A DNA stretch of 64,000 bases from contig CAWFYS010000013.1 in NCBI GenBank assembly GCA_963820075.1, forward strand, positions 1 to 64,000, read 5' to 3'. This DNA comes from Kumtagia sp963820075 (GTDB lineage: Bacteria > Pseudomonadota > Alphaproteobacteria > Rhizobiales > Rhizobiaceae). The notes beneath the pieces are model-generated. The model worked only from the letters and a program-made list of their open reading frames with translations. It had not been told where the DNA came from and ran no database searches. The translations under genes and the position numbers were made by a program. Within the stretch, counting starts at the first letter, position 1. Every line of letters begins with the position of its first letter. Positions 1 to 11,341 of this stretch are shown in pieces.

Positions 1-395
1 AGCATCTTTCCCACCAGCGGGCGGCGCAGATCCAGGTCGATCAGCACCGTGCGGCATTCCTTCTGGGCAGCCAGGCTGAAAGTCAGGTTCAAACTCACCA
101 TCGTCTTCCCGCACCCGGGTGCTGGCGAGGTAATCGCGACGGACGACCATTTGTTCTGGCGCATCGTTTGCAGAAGCGCCGTCCGCAGCATGTCAAACGC
201 AACATGCGCCGGATCGGACCTATTCGCGGTCACGATCCGGTTTCGCGCAAGGAGCTTGGGATCGGCAGTGAGCGTCGGCAAGTTTGCCCAAGTCACATCG
301 CTTCCTATTCGCATGCACATTGAAAAGGCCTCGTCGCCATGCGGGTCGGAACCCAGGCCGATGGCCTTCGGCAATGATGTCTGAACTCGCTCCAT
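1..395 (-). CDS. CpsD/CapB-type tyrosine kinase (partial, runs off the left edge)
   Basis: The first 131 residues of a cytoplasmic bacterial tyrosine kinase of the CpsD/CapB (BY-kinase) type are present; the rest lies outside the window. After about 80 poorly conserved residues there is a Walker A loop SPAPGCGKT (residues 90-98) and the start of the Walker A' strand, TVLIDLDLRRP (117-127), which is typical of this family. BY-kinases autophosphorylate a C-terminal tyrosine cluster and, with a membrane co-polymerase, set the chain length and export of capsule or exopolysaccharide. The cluster cannot be seen here. The ATG at 395 is 60 bp downstream of the chain-length protein gene, so co-transcription is likely. 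The activator and kinase are split between two genes, unlike the fused Wzc type. Confidence 0.85.
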   Translation of the reverse strand, partial: MERVQTSLPKAIGLGSDPHGDEAFSMCMRIGSDVTWANLPTLTADPKLLARNRIVTANRSDPAHVAFDMLRTALLQTMRQNKWSSVAITSPAPGCGKTMVSLNLTFSLAAQKECRTVLIDLDLRRPLVGKM

Positions 396-455
396 AGGCC
401 CCAGCCAATCCCGATTTACTTGAGATGTACTTCTGATCTGTGACAAATTAATACT

Positions 456-2001
456 TCAGCCTCCGAGGAAAGCTGGCAGATGCGTTAGGATTTCGCTTGA
501 GCTTCTAAGGTATATTGCAGAGAGCAGAAGCAGCGTCGCCGCGATCGCAGCGGAGACGGTGAAGGCGTTCACCATCCGCCTTTCGGGATGGAGATCGATC
601 GGAGCAGCGATGAATGGGATCGTGGCGAGGGGCTGGATCTGCAGCTTCTGCACCAATTCGGTCGGGCGGCGTACGGTCTTGTTCAGAAATTCCAGAAGCA
701 CGATCAGTCCGAGTCCCATGCCGATACCGCCGGCCATGCCGAGGCTGGCGACGCGACGGCGACTCGGCCGGATGGCGTCCTCGGGCGGCCTCGCGGCCTC
801 CAGGATGGAGAATCGTACGCCTTTCGACAGGACCTCGATCTGCTCGCCCGTGGAGGCTTCCGCGAGGCGCGCAACCGCGGCGTTATATTGTGCCTGGACG
901 TTCTCGCGATTTCGCTCAAGCGCGTTGAGGAACGTCGCCTTGCCGGGCGTTGCCGCGATGGTCCTGCCGAGGTCGGCGATGTCCCGGCCGGCCTTGGTCT
1001 TCGCCTGGGCGATGAATTCCAGGCGTTCGTCGATGTCGGACAGTTGGAGGTCGAGTTCGGTCGTGGCCTTCTTGCCATCGTTTCCCGTGTCGGCGGTCTC
1101 TGTATCCCGCAGTCCCGTCTGCAGGGCGGCGATCCGCTTTCTGAGTGCCTTGATGGTCGGACTTTCCTCCGAGAATATCGAAAGCTGGTCGGACAAGGCA
1201 CGGTTCAGGTCCATCAGCTGCTGCTGTTCCAGCGTCAGCGGTCCGGATTTCGCTACCTGGCCGGTGGTTTCATAGACCTGGACAAGGGTGTTCCTTCTGC
1301 TTCGCAGTTCGGCATCCTCGCGCTCGAGCATCTGCAGCCCTTGCTGCTGGCTGAGTTGCTGGCTTCGACGAAATTCGAGATTGTCGGGCAGAGTATCCTT
1401 GTTTTCGTTCTTGAATTTCAGGATCTCCGCCTCGATCCCGCTCAGCTCGGATTTGAGTCTGTCGACTTCAAGCTCGAAGAACCGCATTGTCTCGCCGGCG
1501 CGCGCGGTTCGCTGGAGTGCGTTCTTGCTGAGGATGAATGCGGCGATCTCGTTGGCGCCATCCGCGGCCTGCACGCGGTCGTTCGCTTCGAAGCCGACAT
1601 CGAGAACGGTGGCCGCTTGACTGGGATTGAGCACGATCTCATCGAGGAACATGCGGCCCCGCATGTCCCTGGCAATGTCCTCCTTGGATAGCTTGGCCCC
1701 TTCGTCTCCATAAATATTGAGCTTGGTCGCGAGCGCCACGAGGTTGTCGCTGGTGGTCGCCTGCTCGCGGACGATCTGAAGCTGGTCCAGGGCGTTCGTT
1801 ACGACCGTCGACCGGGCAAGATTGGCCGGTATTTGCGGTGCCTCGACAAGTATCCTTGCGCTGGCGCGATAAACCTTCGGCATCGCCAGGGCGACGACCA
1901 CGGCAATCACGGACGCCGACGACGGCAATCGCCAAGAGATAGGGCAATCTTCGCCACAGGATAGACAGGTAAAATCGTAGGTCCAGATCGCCCATTTGCA
2001 A
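456..2001 (-). CDS. Polysaccharide chain-length determinant (Wzz/GumC-like), one apparent frameshift
   Basis: This is an inner-membrane polysaccharide co-polymerase that would partner the kinase gene downstream. The N-terminus MQMGDLDLRFYLSILWRRL leads into a first membrane segment. The rest of the protein, starting near ASVIAVVVALAMPKVYRASA, is in another frame. Removing one G near 1921 joins the two into a normal Wzz start. The middle (about residues 170-370) is a long charged, coiled-coil-like periplasmic region. Two further hydrophobic segments follow near the C-terminus (GMAGGIGMGLGLIVLLEFL and FTVSAAIAATLLLLSAIYL). ATG codons at 2001 and 1995 are both possible starts. The frameshift is more likely a sequence error than a mutation, because both halves are well conserved. 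Confidence 0.8.
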
Positions 2002-2563
2002 GTCGCGCCCCAGGAATGCTGCCCTGCATTCTCAATCGACCGGCGCGCACATGATAGACCGTCGATGGGAGAGGAAACGGGAGGAATCTAAGCCGTTTCT
2101 AGTTCCTATGGATTAGCTGTCTAAACCCATGCCATAGCTCGCGGGGCCGCAATCGGCGCCTCACGGCGGCCTCGCGTACGATTTACATGGCGGGAAAGCC
2201 GCGCCGTGGCCGCGCGCACCGCCCGGTCGGCCCTTTGGGCCTCTCGCGAACCCGGTTTCCGCTGCGTCCTGGCGGACCGGTGGAAGCGTCCCGGCAAAGG
2301 CCGTCGCAACCGGCAACGCACTCCCGCGGGTTATTATCACATTGGAGGTAGGTTAACCCTCCACATACCAACTTTGGGAGCGTCCCGCACCCCGATTGGT
2401 ATCGTTTGCGCCGGGGCAAAAGCTGGCAGGATTAGCGGCGTTTGAAATTCCCGCGTGGCTTTTCATCGGGTGGGGCGATGGCGGGAGACCCAACTGTGAG
2501 AAATCCGTTGGTTTGTAAGGATAGGCCAATATCCATCGTCAACTATTTGCATCGAGAAACAAC
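2002..2563. other. Divergent intergenic region, probable promoters
   Basis: The 562 bp between the leftward polysaccharide genes and the rightward secretion operon contain no convincing gene. The region must hold both promoters. The only structure I can point to is the short inverted repeat at 2343-2363. Confidence 0.5.
2343..2363. promoter_or_regulatory. Candidate operator, 6-bp inverted repeat
   Basis: TGGAGG, nine bases, CCTCCA: a perfect dyad about 200 bp upstream of the giant secreted-protein gene and 340 bp upstream of the chain-length gene. It could bind a dimeric regulator. No cognate regulator can be named, and a 6-bp dyad could occur by chance. Confidence 0.25.
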
Positions 2564-5500
2564 GTGACCAATCATCAAGAGATCGCCTTCGTCGACCCTT
2601 CGATTCCGCATTTGGGCGCGCTGCTTGCCGGCCTTCGGCATGACATCGAGCCGATCGTGCTGTCGCGGACGGAACCGGCAATCCTGCAAATGGCGCGCAC
2701 CGTGAGGGAGCGGACGAAGCTCGACGCAATTCATGTGATCGCGCATGGCCGGCCCGGCGAGGTGAGCTTTGCCGCCGGCGCGTTGTCCGCCGAGACATTG
2801 GACGGCGACACCGCGGAACTGGCGGACCTCGGCAGGGCTCTTGGATCCGAGGGCGGACTGTTCCTGTGGGCCTGCGAGGCGGGTCGGGGAACGCGCGGTG
2901 CCGCTTTCGTCGAGGCGCTTGCGAGGCGAACCGGGGCGAGCGTCGCAGCGGCGACCGGCCCTGTCGGTGCGCGGTCGCTGGGCGGCAACTGGTCGCTGGA
3001 CCGCGGCGCGGCGCCCAGCCGCGATCCGCTGACCGCGGCTGGAGCATCGGCCTATCCAGGGCTGCTCGCCACGTTCACCGGCGGCAACGGCAACGATGTC
3101 GCGGACGCCTCCAAGGGAACACTGACCGGGTTTGCCGGAGGTACGCAAGCGCAGCTTACTGACAGTAGCGGCGATATTTTCACCGGCGGCGCCGGAGCCG
3201 ACACAATCGTGGCGGGCAGCGGCGACGACACGATCAATATTGGCAACGGCCAGTTTGTGGCGGGCGAGTCGATCAATGGCGGCGGCAACACCGGCAGCGG
3301 GACGCGCGACCAGATTGTGCTTACGAACAGCGGCACCACCGTCGACTTCACCGTGGGTACGGTTTCGGGTGTCGAGACGCTGACCGGAAGCGGCGGCAAC
3401 GACACCGTGACGATGACCGCCGCGCAGTTGGCGACCTTCAGCGCGATCAATCTCGGCGGCGGCACCGACGTGCTGAATGTCCTGGCGAGCGGCAACATCT
3501 CGGCCCTGGCCCTGCCGACGATAAGCGTCGAAACCGGCAATCTGACCGGTACGGCGAACAATGATGCCGTGACGCTGAGCGGCGCGCAGCTCGACGCGAT
3601 CGTCATCGGCAGCGGAACGATCAATCTCGGTTCCGGCACCGGCGATACGATCAACCTGACCTCCACGTCCGGCCGATCTCAACACTCTTGGCACAAACAA
3701 CAATTCCATCCAGGGTGTGGAAGCGATCTCGGCCGCCGGCGCCGCGGCCGGCGTGACGATCACGCTGAGCGGCCAGAGCGAGGCCTTCACCATTACCGGC
3801 AGCAACCAGGCCGATACGATCACCGGCGGCACGGGTGCCGATACGATCAATTCCGGCTCCGGCAACGACACGATCACCGGCGGCACGGGTGCCGACAACA
3901 TCGACGCCGGGTCTGGCGACGACACGATCAATGTGGGCAATGGCCAGTTCGTCGCGGGCGAAGTCATTCAGGGCGGCGCCAACAGCGGCAGCGGGACGCG
4001 CGACCAGATCGTGCTGACCAGCAGCGGCACCACCGTCGACTTCACCGTGGGTACGGTTTCCGGCGTCGAGACGCTGACCGGAAGCGGCGGCAACGACACC
4101 GTGACGATGACCGCCGCGCAGTTGGCGGCCTTCAGCACGATCAATCTCGGCAGCGGCACCGACGTGCTGAATGTCGTGGCGAGCGGCAACATCTCGGCCC
4201 TGGCCCTGCCGACGATCAGCAGCGTCGAGACCGGCAATCTGACCGGTACGGCGAACAATGACGCCGTGACGCTCAGCGGCGCGCAGCTCGACGCGATCCT
4301 CATCGGCAGCGGAACGATCAATCTCGGTTCCGGCACCGGCGACACGATCAACCTGACCTCGACGTCGGCCGACCTCAACACGCTTGGCACGAACAACAAC
4401 TCCATCCAGGGTGTCGAGGCGATCTCGGCCGCCGGCGCCGCGGCCGGCGTGACGATCACGCTGAGCGGCCAGACCGAGGCCTTCACCATTACCGGCAGCA
4501 ACCAGGCCGATACGATCACCGGCGGCACGGGTGCCGACACCATCAACGCCGGGTCGGCGACGACACGATCAACGTCGCCAACGGCCAGTTCGTCACGGGC
4601 GAAGCGATCCAGGGCGGCGCCGACAGCGGCAGCGGCACGCGCGACCAGATCGTGCTGACCAGCAGCGGCACCACCGTCGACTTCACCGTGGGCACGGTTT
4701 CCGGCGTCGAGACGCTGACCGGAAGCAGCGGCAACGACACCGTGACGATGACCGCGTCGCAGTTGGCGGCCTTCAGCACGATCAATCTCGGCGGCGGCAC
4801 CGACGTGCTGAACGTCGTGGCGAGCGGCAACATCTCGGCGCTGGCCCTGCCGACGCTCACAAGCGTCGAAACCGGCAATCTGACCGGTACGGCCGAACAA
4901 CGACACCGTGACGCTCAGCGGCGCGCAGCTCGACGCGATCCTCATCGGCACGGGCACGATCAATCTCGGTTCCGGCACCGGCGATACGATCAACCTGACC
5001 TCGACGTCGGCCGACCTCAACACGCTTGGCGCGAACAACAACTCCATCCAGGGTGTCGAGGCGATCTCGGCCGCCGGCGCCGCGGCCGGCGTGACGATCA
5101 CGCTGAGCGGCCAGACCGAGGCCTTCACCATTACCGGCAGCAACCAGGCCGACACGATCACCGGCGGCACGGGTGCCGACACCATCAACGCCGGGTCTGG
5201 CGACGACACGATCAATGTCGCCAACGGCCAGTTCGTCGCCGGCGAAGTCGATCCAGGGCGGAGCCGACAGCGGCAGCGGGACGCGCGACCAGATCGTGCT
5301 GACCAGCAGCGGCACCACGGTCGACTTCTCGCGTCGGTACGGTTTCCGGCGTCGAGACGCTGACCGGAAGCGGCGGCAACGACACCGTGACGATGACCGC
5401 CTCGCAGTTGGCGGGCTTCAGCACGATCAATCTCGGCGGCGGCACCGACGTGCTGAACGTCGTGGCGAGCGGCAACATCTCGGCGCTGGCCCGCCGACGA

Positions 5501-8500
5501 TCAGCAGCGTCGAGACCGGCAACCTGACCGGCACGTGCGGACACCGACACGGTGACGCTCAGCGGCGCCCAGCTCGACGCGATCCTCATCGGCAGCGGAA
5601 CGATCAATCTCGGCGCCGGCACCGGCGACACGATCAATCTGACCTCGACCTCGACCGACCTCAACACGCCTGGGTGCAACAGCCTCGATCCCGGGCGTCG
5701 AGGCGATCTCGGCCGCCGGCGCCGCGGCCGGCGTGACCATCACGCTGAGCGGCCAGACCGAGGCCTTCACCATCACCGGCAGCAACCAGGCCGACACGAT
5801 CACCGGCGGCACGGGTGCCGACACCATCAATGCCGGGTCGGGCGCCGACACCGTCGCATACCATGGATCGGATATTTCGATAGCGGGCGGCGGCGACATC
5901 GACACGCTGGTGGTCGCCGGCGCGGCGACGATCGACCTGTCGCTGTCGGACCAGAGCATCGGCGACACGGCACTTCTCACCGGCTTCGAGAATGTGGATG
6001 CGAGCGGGTCGAGCGTGGCGGTCAGCCTGCTCGGCAACAGCGGCGCGAATGTGCTGACGGGCGGCCAGGGCGCCGACACCATCAATTCGGCGGCGGGGCG
6101 CCGATACCGTGAACGGCGGCGCCGGCAACGACACGATCAGCTATGACGGCTCGAACGCTTCGCTCACCGGCGGAGCGGACATCGACACGCTGGTGGTAAG
6201 CGGCGCGGTCACGATCGATCTTTCGCTGACCGACCAGACCCCCGGCGACCTGGCGAATGTCAGCGGCTTCGAGAATGTGAACGCGAACGGATCCACGGCG
6301 GCCGTCAATCTCACCGGCAACGGCTGGCGCGAACGTGCTGATCGGCGGCTCGGCGAACGACACGTTTACCGGCGGTGCCGGCAACGACACGATCGATGGC
6401 GGCGCGGGAACGGCGACACGGTTTCTTCAGCGGCGCACGTGCCAACTACACGATCGCCGTTTCAGGCTCGACCTACACGGTCACCGACAATCGCGGCGGT
6501 TCTCCCGACGGCACCGATACGGTGACCAATGTCGAGAACTTCCAGTTCTCGGACGGGACGCTTACCGCGGCAGAGGTCAGCGGACAGCCCCCTGTGCCTC
6601 CGCGAACAAGATCGTCGCTGGAGAACATGAAGCAGGGCAATCCCGATCAGCGAATGGGGCATCGACGGCGACGGCGACGTACACCAACATCCAGGGCTTC
6701 GCCACCGAGATCAGCACCAATGTCGGCCAGACGGTCGACTTCAAGATCGCGACCGACTCGACCAACTACCGGATCGACATCTACCGGCTCGGCTATTATG
6801 GCGGCGACGGCGCCCGCAAGGTGGCGACGATCGAGCAAGTCGCTTGACGACGGCGCAGATCCAGCCGCATCCGATCGTCGATATGGATCGCGGGCCTGAT
6901 CGACGCCGGCAACTGGCGTCTCGGCGAGCTGGGCAGATTCCCGAGGATGCGGTTTCCGGCGTCTACATCGCCAAGCTGGTCCGCCAGGACGGCACCGAAG
7001 CGGCGAGCCACATCCCCTTCATCGTCCGCGACGACAGCTTCGACCAGCGACATCGTCTTCCAGACCTCCGACACGACCTGGCAGGCCTACAACGCCTGGG
7101 GCGGCGCCAGCCTCTATTTCGGCGAGGTGCCGGTCGATCCCGACCACCTGATCGGCCACATGCCGCCCAATTGCGGTTGCGCCGTGAATGCGATCGGCCG
7201 CGCCACGGCCGTCAGCTACAACCGCCCCATCGTCACCAACACCAGCCCGATCGGCGGCACGCACGACTTCATCTTCGGCGTCGAGCACTCGGCGATCCGC
7301 TGGCTCGAGCAGAACGGCTACGACGTCTCCTACATCTCCGGTGTCGACACGACGCGCTCGGGCAGCCTGCTCCTCAACCACGACGCCTTCCTGTCCGTCG
7401 GGCATGACGAATACTGGTCGGCCGAACAGCGCACCAATGTCGAGGCGGCGCGCGACGCGGGCGTCAACCTCGCATTCTGGAGCGGCAACGAGATCTACTG
7501 GAAAGTCCGCTGGGAAACCAGCATCGACGGCAACGGCACGCCGTATCGCACCATGGTCTGCTACAAGGAGACCTGGGGCGGAACGCCGGATCCGAGCGGA
7601 TATCGGAACCGGCACCTGGCGCGACCCGCGCTTTGCCGATCCGGGGCAGGAGCCGGAGAACTCGCTGACCGGCACGATGTTCACGGTCGACAGCTACCGG
7701 CTGGACACGATCACCATCCCTTACGACTATTCGAACCTCCGCTTCTGGCGCAACACGGACGTCGCCGATCTGCAGCCGGGCCAGACCGCATTCGCTGGTC
7801 CAGAACCTGCTCGGCTACGAATGGGACTCCGACGTCGAGAACGGCTTCCGGCCGGCCGGGCTGATCAACATGTCGCTGTCGACCGTTTCGGTGGACACCT
7901 ATCTGCGCGACTACGGCACGACGGTCGGCTCCGCCAACGCCACGCACAGCCTGACCATGTACCGGGCGGAAAGCGGCGCGCTGGTCTTCGGCGCGGGCAC
8001 GGTCTTCTGGTCCTGGGGTCTCGACGACCAAGCACGAGGGCGCCGCGACGCCGACCGATCCGAACGTCCAGCAGGCGATGGTGAACATGTTCGCCGACAT
8101 GGGCATCCAGCCCACGACGCTGGATGCGAGCCTGATCCTTGCGACGCAGTCGACCGATACGATCAAGCCGATCGCGACGATCACGTCTCCGACCGTGGGC
8201 GCAAGCTTCGTCGAAGGGCAGAAGGTCACGATCACCGGCACCGCCCAGGATTTCGGCGGCGGCATCATCGCCGGCGTCGAGATTTCGACTCGACGGCGGG
8301 CAGACCTGGTGGAAGGCGACCGGCCGCGAGAACTGGAGCTACAGCTGGATCGTCCAGGCCAGCGGGAACCTACACGATCATGGCGCGCGCGGTCGATGAC
8401 AGCGTCAATCTCGGAGACGCCCTCCGCCGGCGCCGCAGGTAACGGTCAACCTGCCATCGACGTCGAGCCTGTGGACACTCGCCAGCCAACGCCGCGAGCA

Positions 8501-11332
8501 CGACGACCGCGATCGACAGGGACGGCGTCGAACTCGGCGTCCGCTTCCAGGCGACCACCGGCGGCATTGTCAACGGCATCCGCTTCTACAAGGGATTCTA
8601 CAACATCGGCGCGCACACCGTCGAGTTTGTGGACCTCGACCGGCACGCTGCTGGCCACCGGCGTCTCCGTCGGGGAAGCCGATCTCGGGTTGGCAGACGG
8701 TGACTTTCTCGTCCCCGGTGCATATCGACGTCCGGAACGACCTATGTCGCGTCCTACCACACCGACGGCTACTATTCGGCGAACGACAATTACTTCACGT
8801 CGACCTACACAGAACGGTCTGCTCAAGGTTCTGCCGCGGTGGCGGCGTCTACGCTTACAGCACCAATCCCGGTGCATTCCCGAGCCAACTGCGATCGAGC
8901 AACGCGAACTACTGGGTCGATGTCGTCTTCACACCCGGATCCCAACCAGGCGCCGATGGCAGGCGACGATTCCGGTTTCTCGGTCGGCAAGAACGGAACA
9001 CTGGCCAATCTCGTTCGCCGCGCTGTTGGCCAACGACACGCGATGCGAACGGCGATCCGCTGACCATCACCGCCGTCGGCAACGCGACGAACGGAACAGT
9101 GACGCTCGACGCGCAGACGGGCAACGTCATCTTCACGCCGAACGCCGACTACAGCGGCCCGGCGAGCTTCTCCTATACGATTTCGGACGGGCGCGGCGGC
9201 ACCGACTACGGCCAACGTGAGCCGTGACGGTCGAGCCGGATCCTGCCGGCGTATCGCTGTTCCAGAACACCGAAGGGCCGACCGGACCGGCTATCACCGA
9301 CGGCACGGCGCTCGAACTCGGCATGAAGTTCACCGCCTCCGTCAACGGGACGATCACCGGCATCCGCTTCTACAAGCCGGCCAACGATGACCGGACCGCA
9401 CACCGGCTCGCTGTGGTCCTCGACCGGGACGCTGCTGGCGACCGTCACGTTCACCAACGAGTCGATCAGCGGCTGGCAGACCGCCACCTTCTCCAACCCG
9501 GTGCAGATCACGAAGGGAACGACCTACGTCGCTTCCTATCACACCAACGGCATCTATGCGGCGAGACGCGAACTATTTCACGACGCCACAGACCAACGGC
9601 CCGCTGACGCGCGCCCTCGTCGGCGAGCAGCGGCGGAAACGGCGTCTATGCCTACTGGCGCCGGGTACCGCCTTCCCGACCAGCGAGCTATCAGGCCACC
9701 AACTATTGGGTCGATGTCGTCTTCAACCAGTCGCACCGTCAACACCGTGCCGATTGCCGGACAACGACAACGGCTTCACTGTCATCTACAACACGGCTGC
9801 TGTCGCTGCGCCTCGGCTGCTCTCCTTGCCAACGACAGCGACCCGGACGGCGATCCACTCACGATCACAGGCGTCGGCAACGCGACCAACGGCACGCGTG
9901 GCGTTCAACAGCCAGACCGGCGCCGATCACCTTCACGCCGACCGCCGGCTACATCGGGCCGGCAAGCTTCTCCTACACCATATCGGACGGCCGGGGCGGA
10001 ACGGCGTCGGCGACCGTCAACATGACCGTCGGCCAATCCGACACGACGGTGAGCCTGTTTTCGCCGTCCAACACGCCCAGCATGCTTTCCGTCAACGACC
10101 CGGGTTCCGTGGAACTGGGCGTGAAGTTCACAGACATCGGTCGCCGGCATCATTACCGGCATGCGCTACTACAAGAGCGCCCAGGACACCGGCACGCATA
10201 CCGGCTCGCTGTGGACCAGCACCGGGACGCTGCTTGCCACCGCGACGTTCACCAACGAGAGCGCGAGCGGCTGGCAGACCGTGACTTTCGCGCAGCCGAT
10301 CACGGTTTCCGCCGGCACGACCTATGTCGCGAGCTATCACTCCAACGGCTTCTACGCGGCAACGCCGAATTACTTCGCGACCAACCACACGAACGGCCCG
10401 CTGACGGCGCCCGCCAGCAGCGGGACAGCGGCGGAAACGGCGTCTATCGCCTACGGGTCGGGCAGCCTGTTCCCGACGGCCACCTACAGCGCGACCAACT
10501 ATTGGGTCGATGTCCTCTATCGAGCAGGTCGACGGCAACATCGCGTCCGGTGGCGGGCGACGACTCCGGGCTTCTTCGACGCCGTTCAACACGCCGCTCT
10601 CGCTTCAGGCGAGCACGCTTGCTCGCCAATGATAACGACGCCAACGACGATCCGCTGGCCATTACCGGTGTCGGCAATGCCGTGAACGGCACGGTCGTCC
10701 TTCGACAGCCAGACAATGTCGTCACCTTCACGCCGAACGACGGACTATTCCGGCACCGCCAGCTTCACCTACACCATCTCCGACGGGAACGGCGGCACGG
10801 ATACGGCCCAGGTGTCGCTCAGCGTCGATCCCGCAGGAGGCACACAGAGCCTGTTTTCGGCGACCGCCACGCCGGCGACCGCCACCGCCAACGACTCCGG
10901 CGACGTGGAACTCGGGATGAAGTTCCAGGCCGATGTCGCGGGCTCGATCACCGGCATCCGCTTCTACAAGGGACCCGAGAACATCGGGCCGCATGAGGCG
11001 CATCTGTGGACCGACAACGGGACGCTGCTTGCGACCGCGACCTTCACCAACGAGACGGCGAGCGGCTGGCAGTCGGTCAGCCTGTCGCAGGAGGTCGCGA
11101 TCCAGGCCGACACGACCTATGTCGTGTCCTACCACAGCAACGGCTTCTATTCGGCGACGCCAACTTCTTCAACACGGAGTTCGCGAACCAGGATCTCCAT
11201 GCGCTGTCGAGCGCTCTGAGCGGCGGCAATGGTGTCTATGCCTATGGACCGAGCGGCCTCTTCCCGACCAACAGCTTCAACACGACGAACTACTACGTCG
11301 ACGTCGCGTTCAAACCGCAGCTTGCGGCGTAG
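2564..11332 (+). CDS. Giant type I-secreted multidomain protein (DUF4347, RTX, dimethylformamidase-like, DUF4082), multiple apparent frameshifts
   Basis: When the frames are pieced together this is one protein of about 2,900 residues. It starts with a GTG at 2564 and ends with a stop nine bases before the next gene. In order: a DUF4347 domain (about 2570-3010, with HVIAHGRPGEV and FLWACEAGRG); four RTX-rich tandem repeats (3170-5860); two shorter repeats ending in a VENFQFSDGTL segment (5860-6580); an N,N-dimethylformamidase-like region (6590-8135); an Ig-like module (8160-8450); then four DUF4082 modules alternating with cadherin-like modules. There is no Sec signal, which fits the C39-like ABC exporter and HlyD adaptor genes downstream. 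At least twenty single-base indels break the frame, yet the motifs between them are intact, so I treat the gene as functional but badly sequenced. The biological role is unknown; adhesion or an extracellular amidase-like activity are both possible. Confidence 0.75.
3170..5860 (+). repeat. Four tandem ~645-bp RTX-containing repeats
   Basis: The anchor GACGTGCTGAA recurs at 3467, 4161, 4802 and 5447, giving spacings of 694, 641 and 645 bp. Each unit encodes an RTX nonapeptide stretch (GGTGADTIN), then a beta-rich block containing TVSGVETLTG, ASGNISALALPT and LSGAQLDAI. The longer first spacing holds an extra RTX pair near 3845-3895. Copies are almost identical at the DNA level, so recent duplication or gene conversion is likely and copy number may vary or be misassembled. 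Comparing the copies pinpoints indels, for example near 3669, 4557, 4893, 5247, 5330, 5488 and 5533. Confidence 0.9.
6590..8135 (+). other. N,N-dimethylformamidase-like domain within the giant protein
   Basis: The stretch from about IYRLGYYGGDGARKV through FQTSDTTWQAYNAWGG, SVGHDEYW (7394-7417) and FWSGNEIYWK (7477-7506) resembles the C-terminal domain of the dimethylformamidase large subunit. Known Paracoccus dimethylformamidase uses a mononuclear iron held by two tyrosines and one glutamate. The Glu of HDEYW at 7409-7411 is the candidate carboxylate ligand here. Whether the tyrosine ligands are kept needs an alignment. Frameshifts occur near 6840, 6895, 7045, 7600, 7795 and 8030. This domain is also found in many large uncharacterised proteins, so amidase activity is inference. 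Confidence 0.65.
8460..11330 (+). repeat. Alternating DUF4082 and cadherin-like modules
   Basis: Four DUF4082 modules begin near 8480, 9240, 10040 and 10850. They share GVxFxAxxxGxITGIRFYK, LWTSTGTLLAT, TYVASYHxNG and NYWVDVVF. Three cadherin-like linkers lie near 8950-9230, 9750-10030 and 10540-10840, recognised by LLANDSDPDGDPLTITGVG and FSYTISDGRGGT. The last periods are about 800 bp. Such arrays usually form long extracellular stalks or carbohydrate- or surface-binding regions. The gene ends directly after the fourth DUF4082 module. Confidence 0.75.
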
Positions 11333-11341
11333 GAGGTCGGC

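Noticed and set aside
2543..5224. Val/Pro-rich minus-strand frames opposite the RTX repeats
   Set aside because: Their repeated VSAPVPPVIVSA-like composition is simply the complement of the tandem DNA repeats.
3170..5860. Repeats considered as a CRISPR array
   Set aside because: The units are ~645 bp, coding and contiguous, with no short direct repeats separated by unique spacers.
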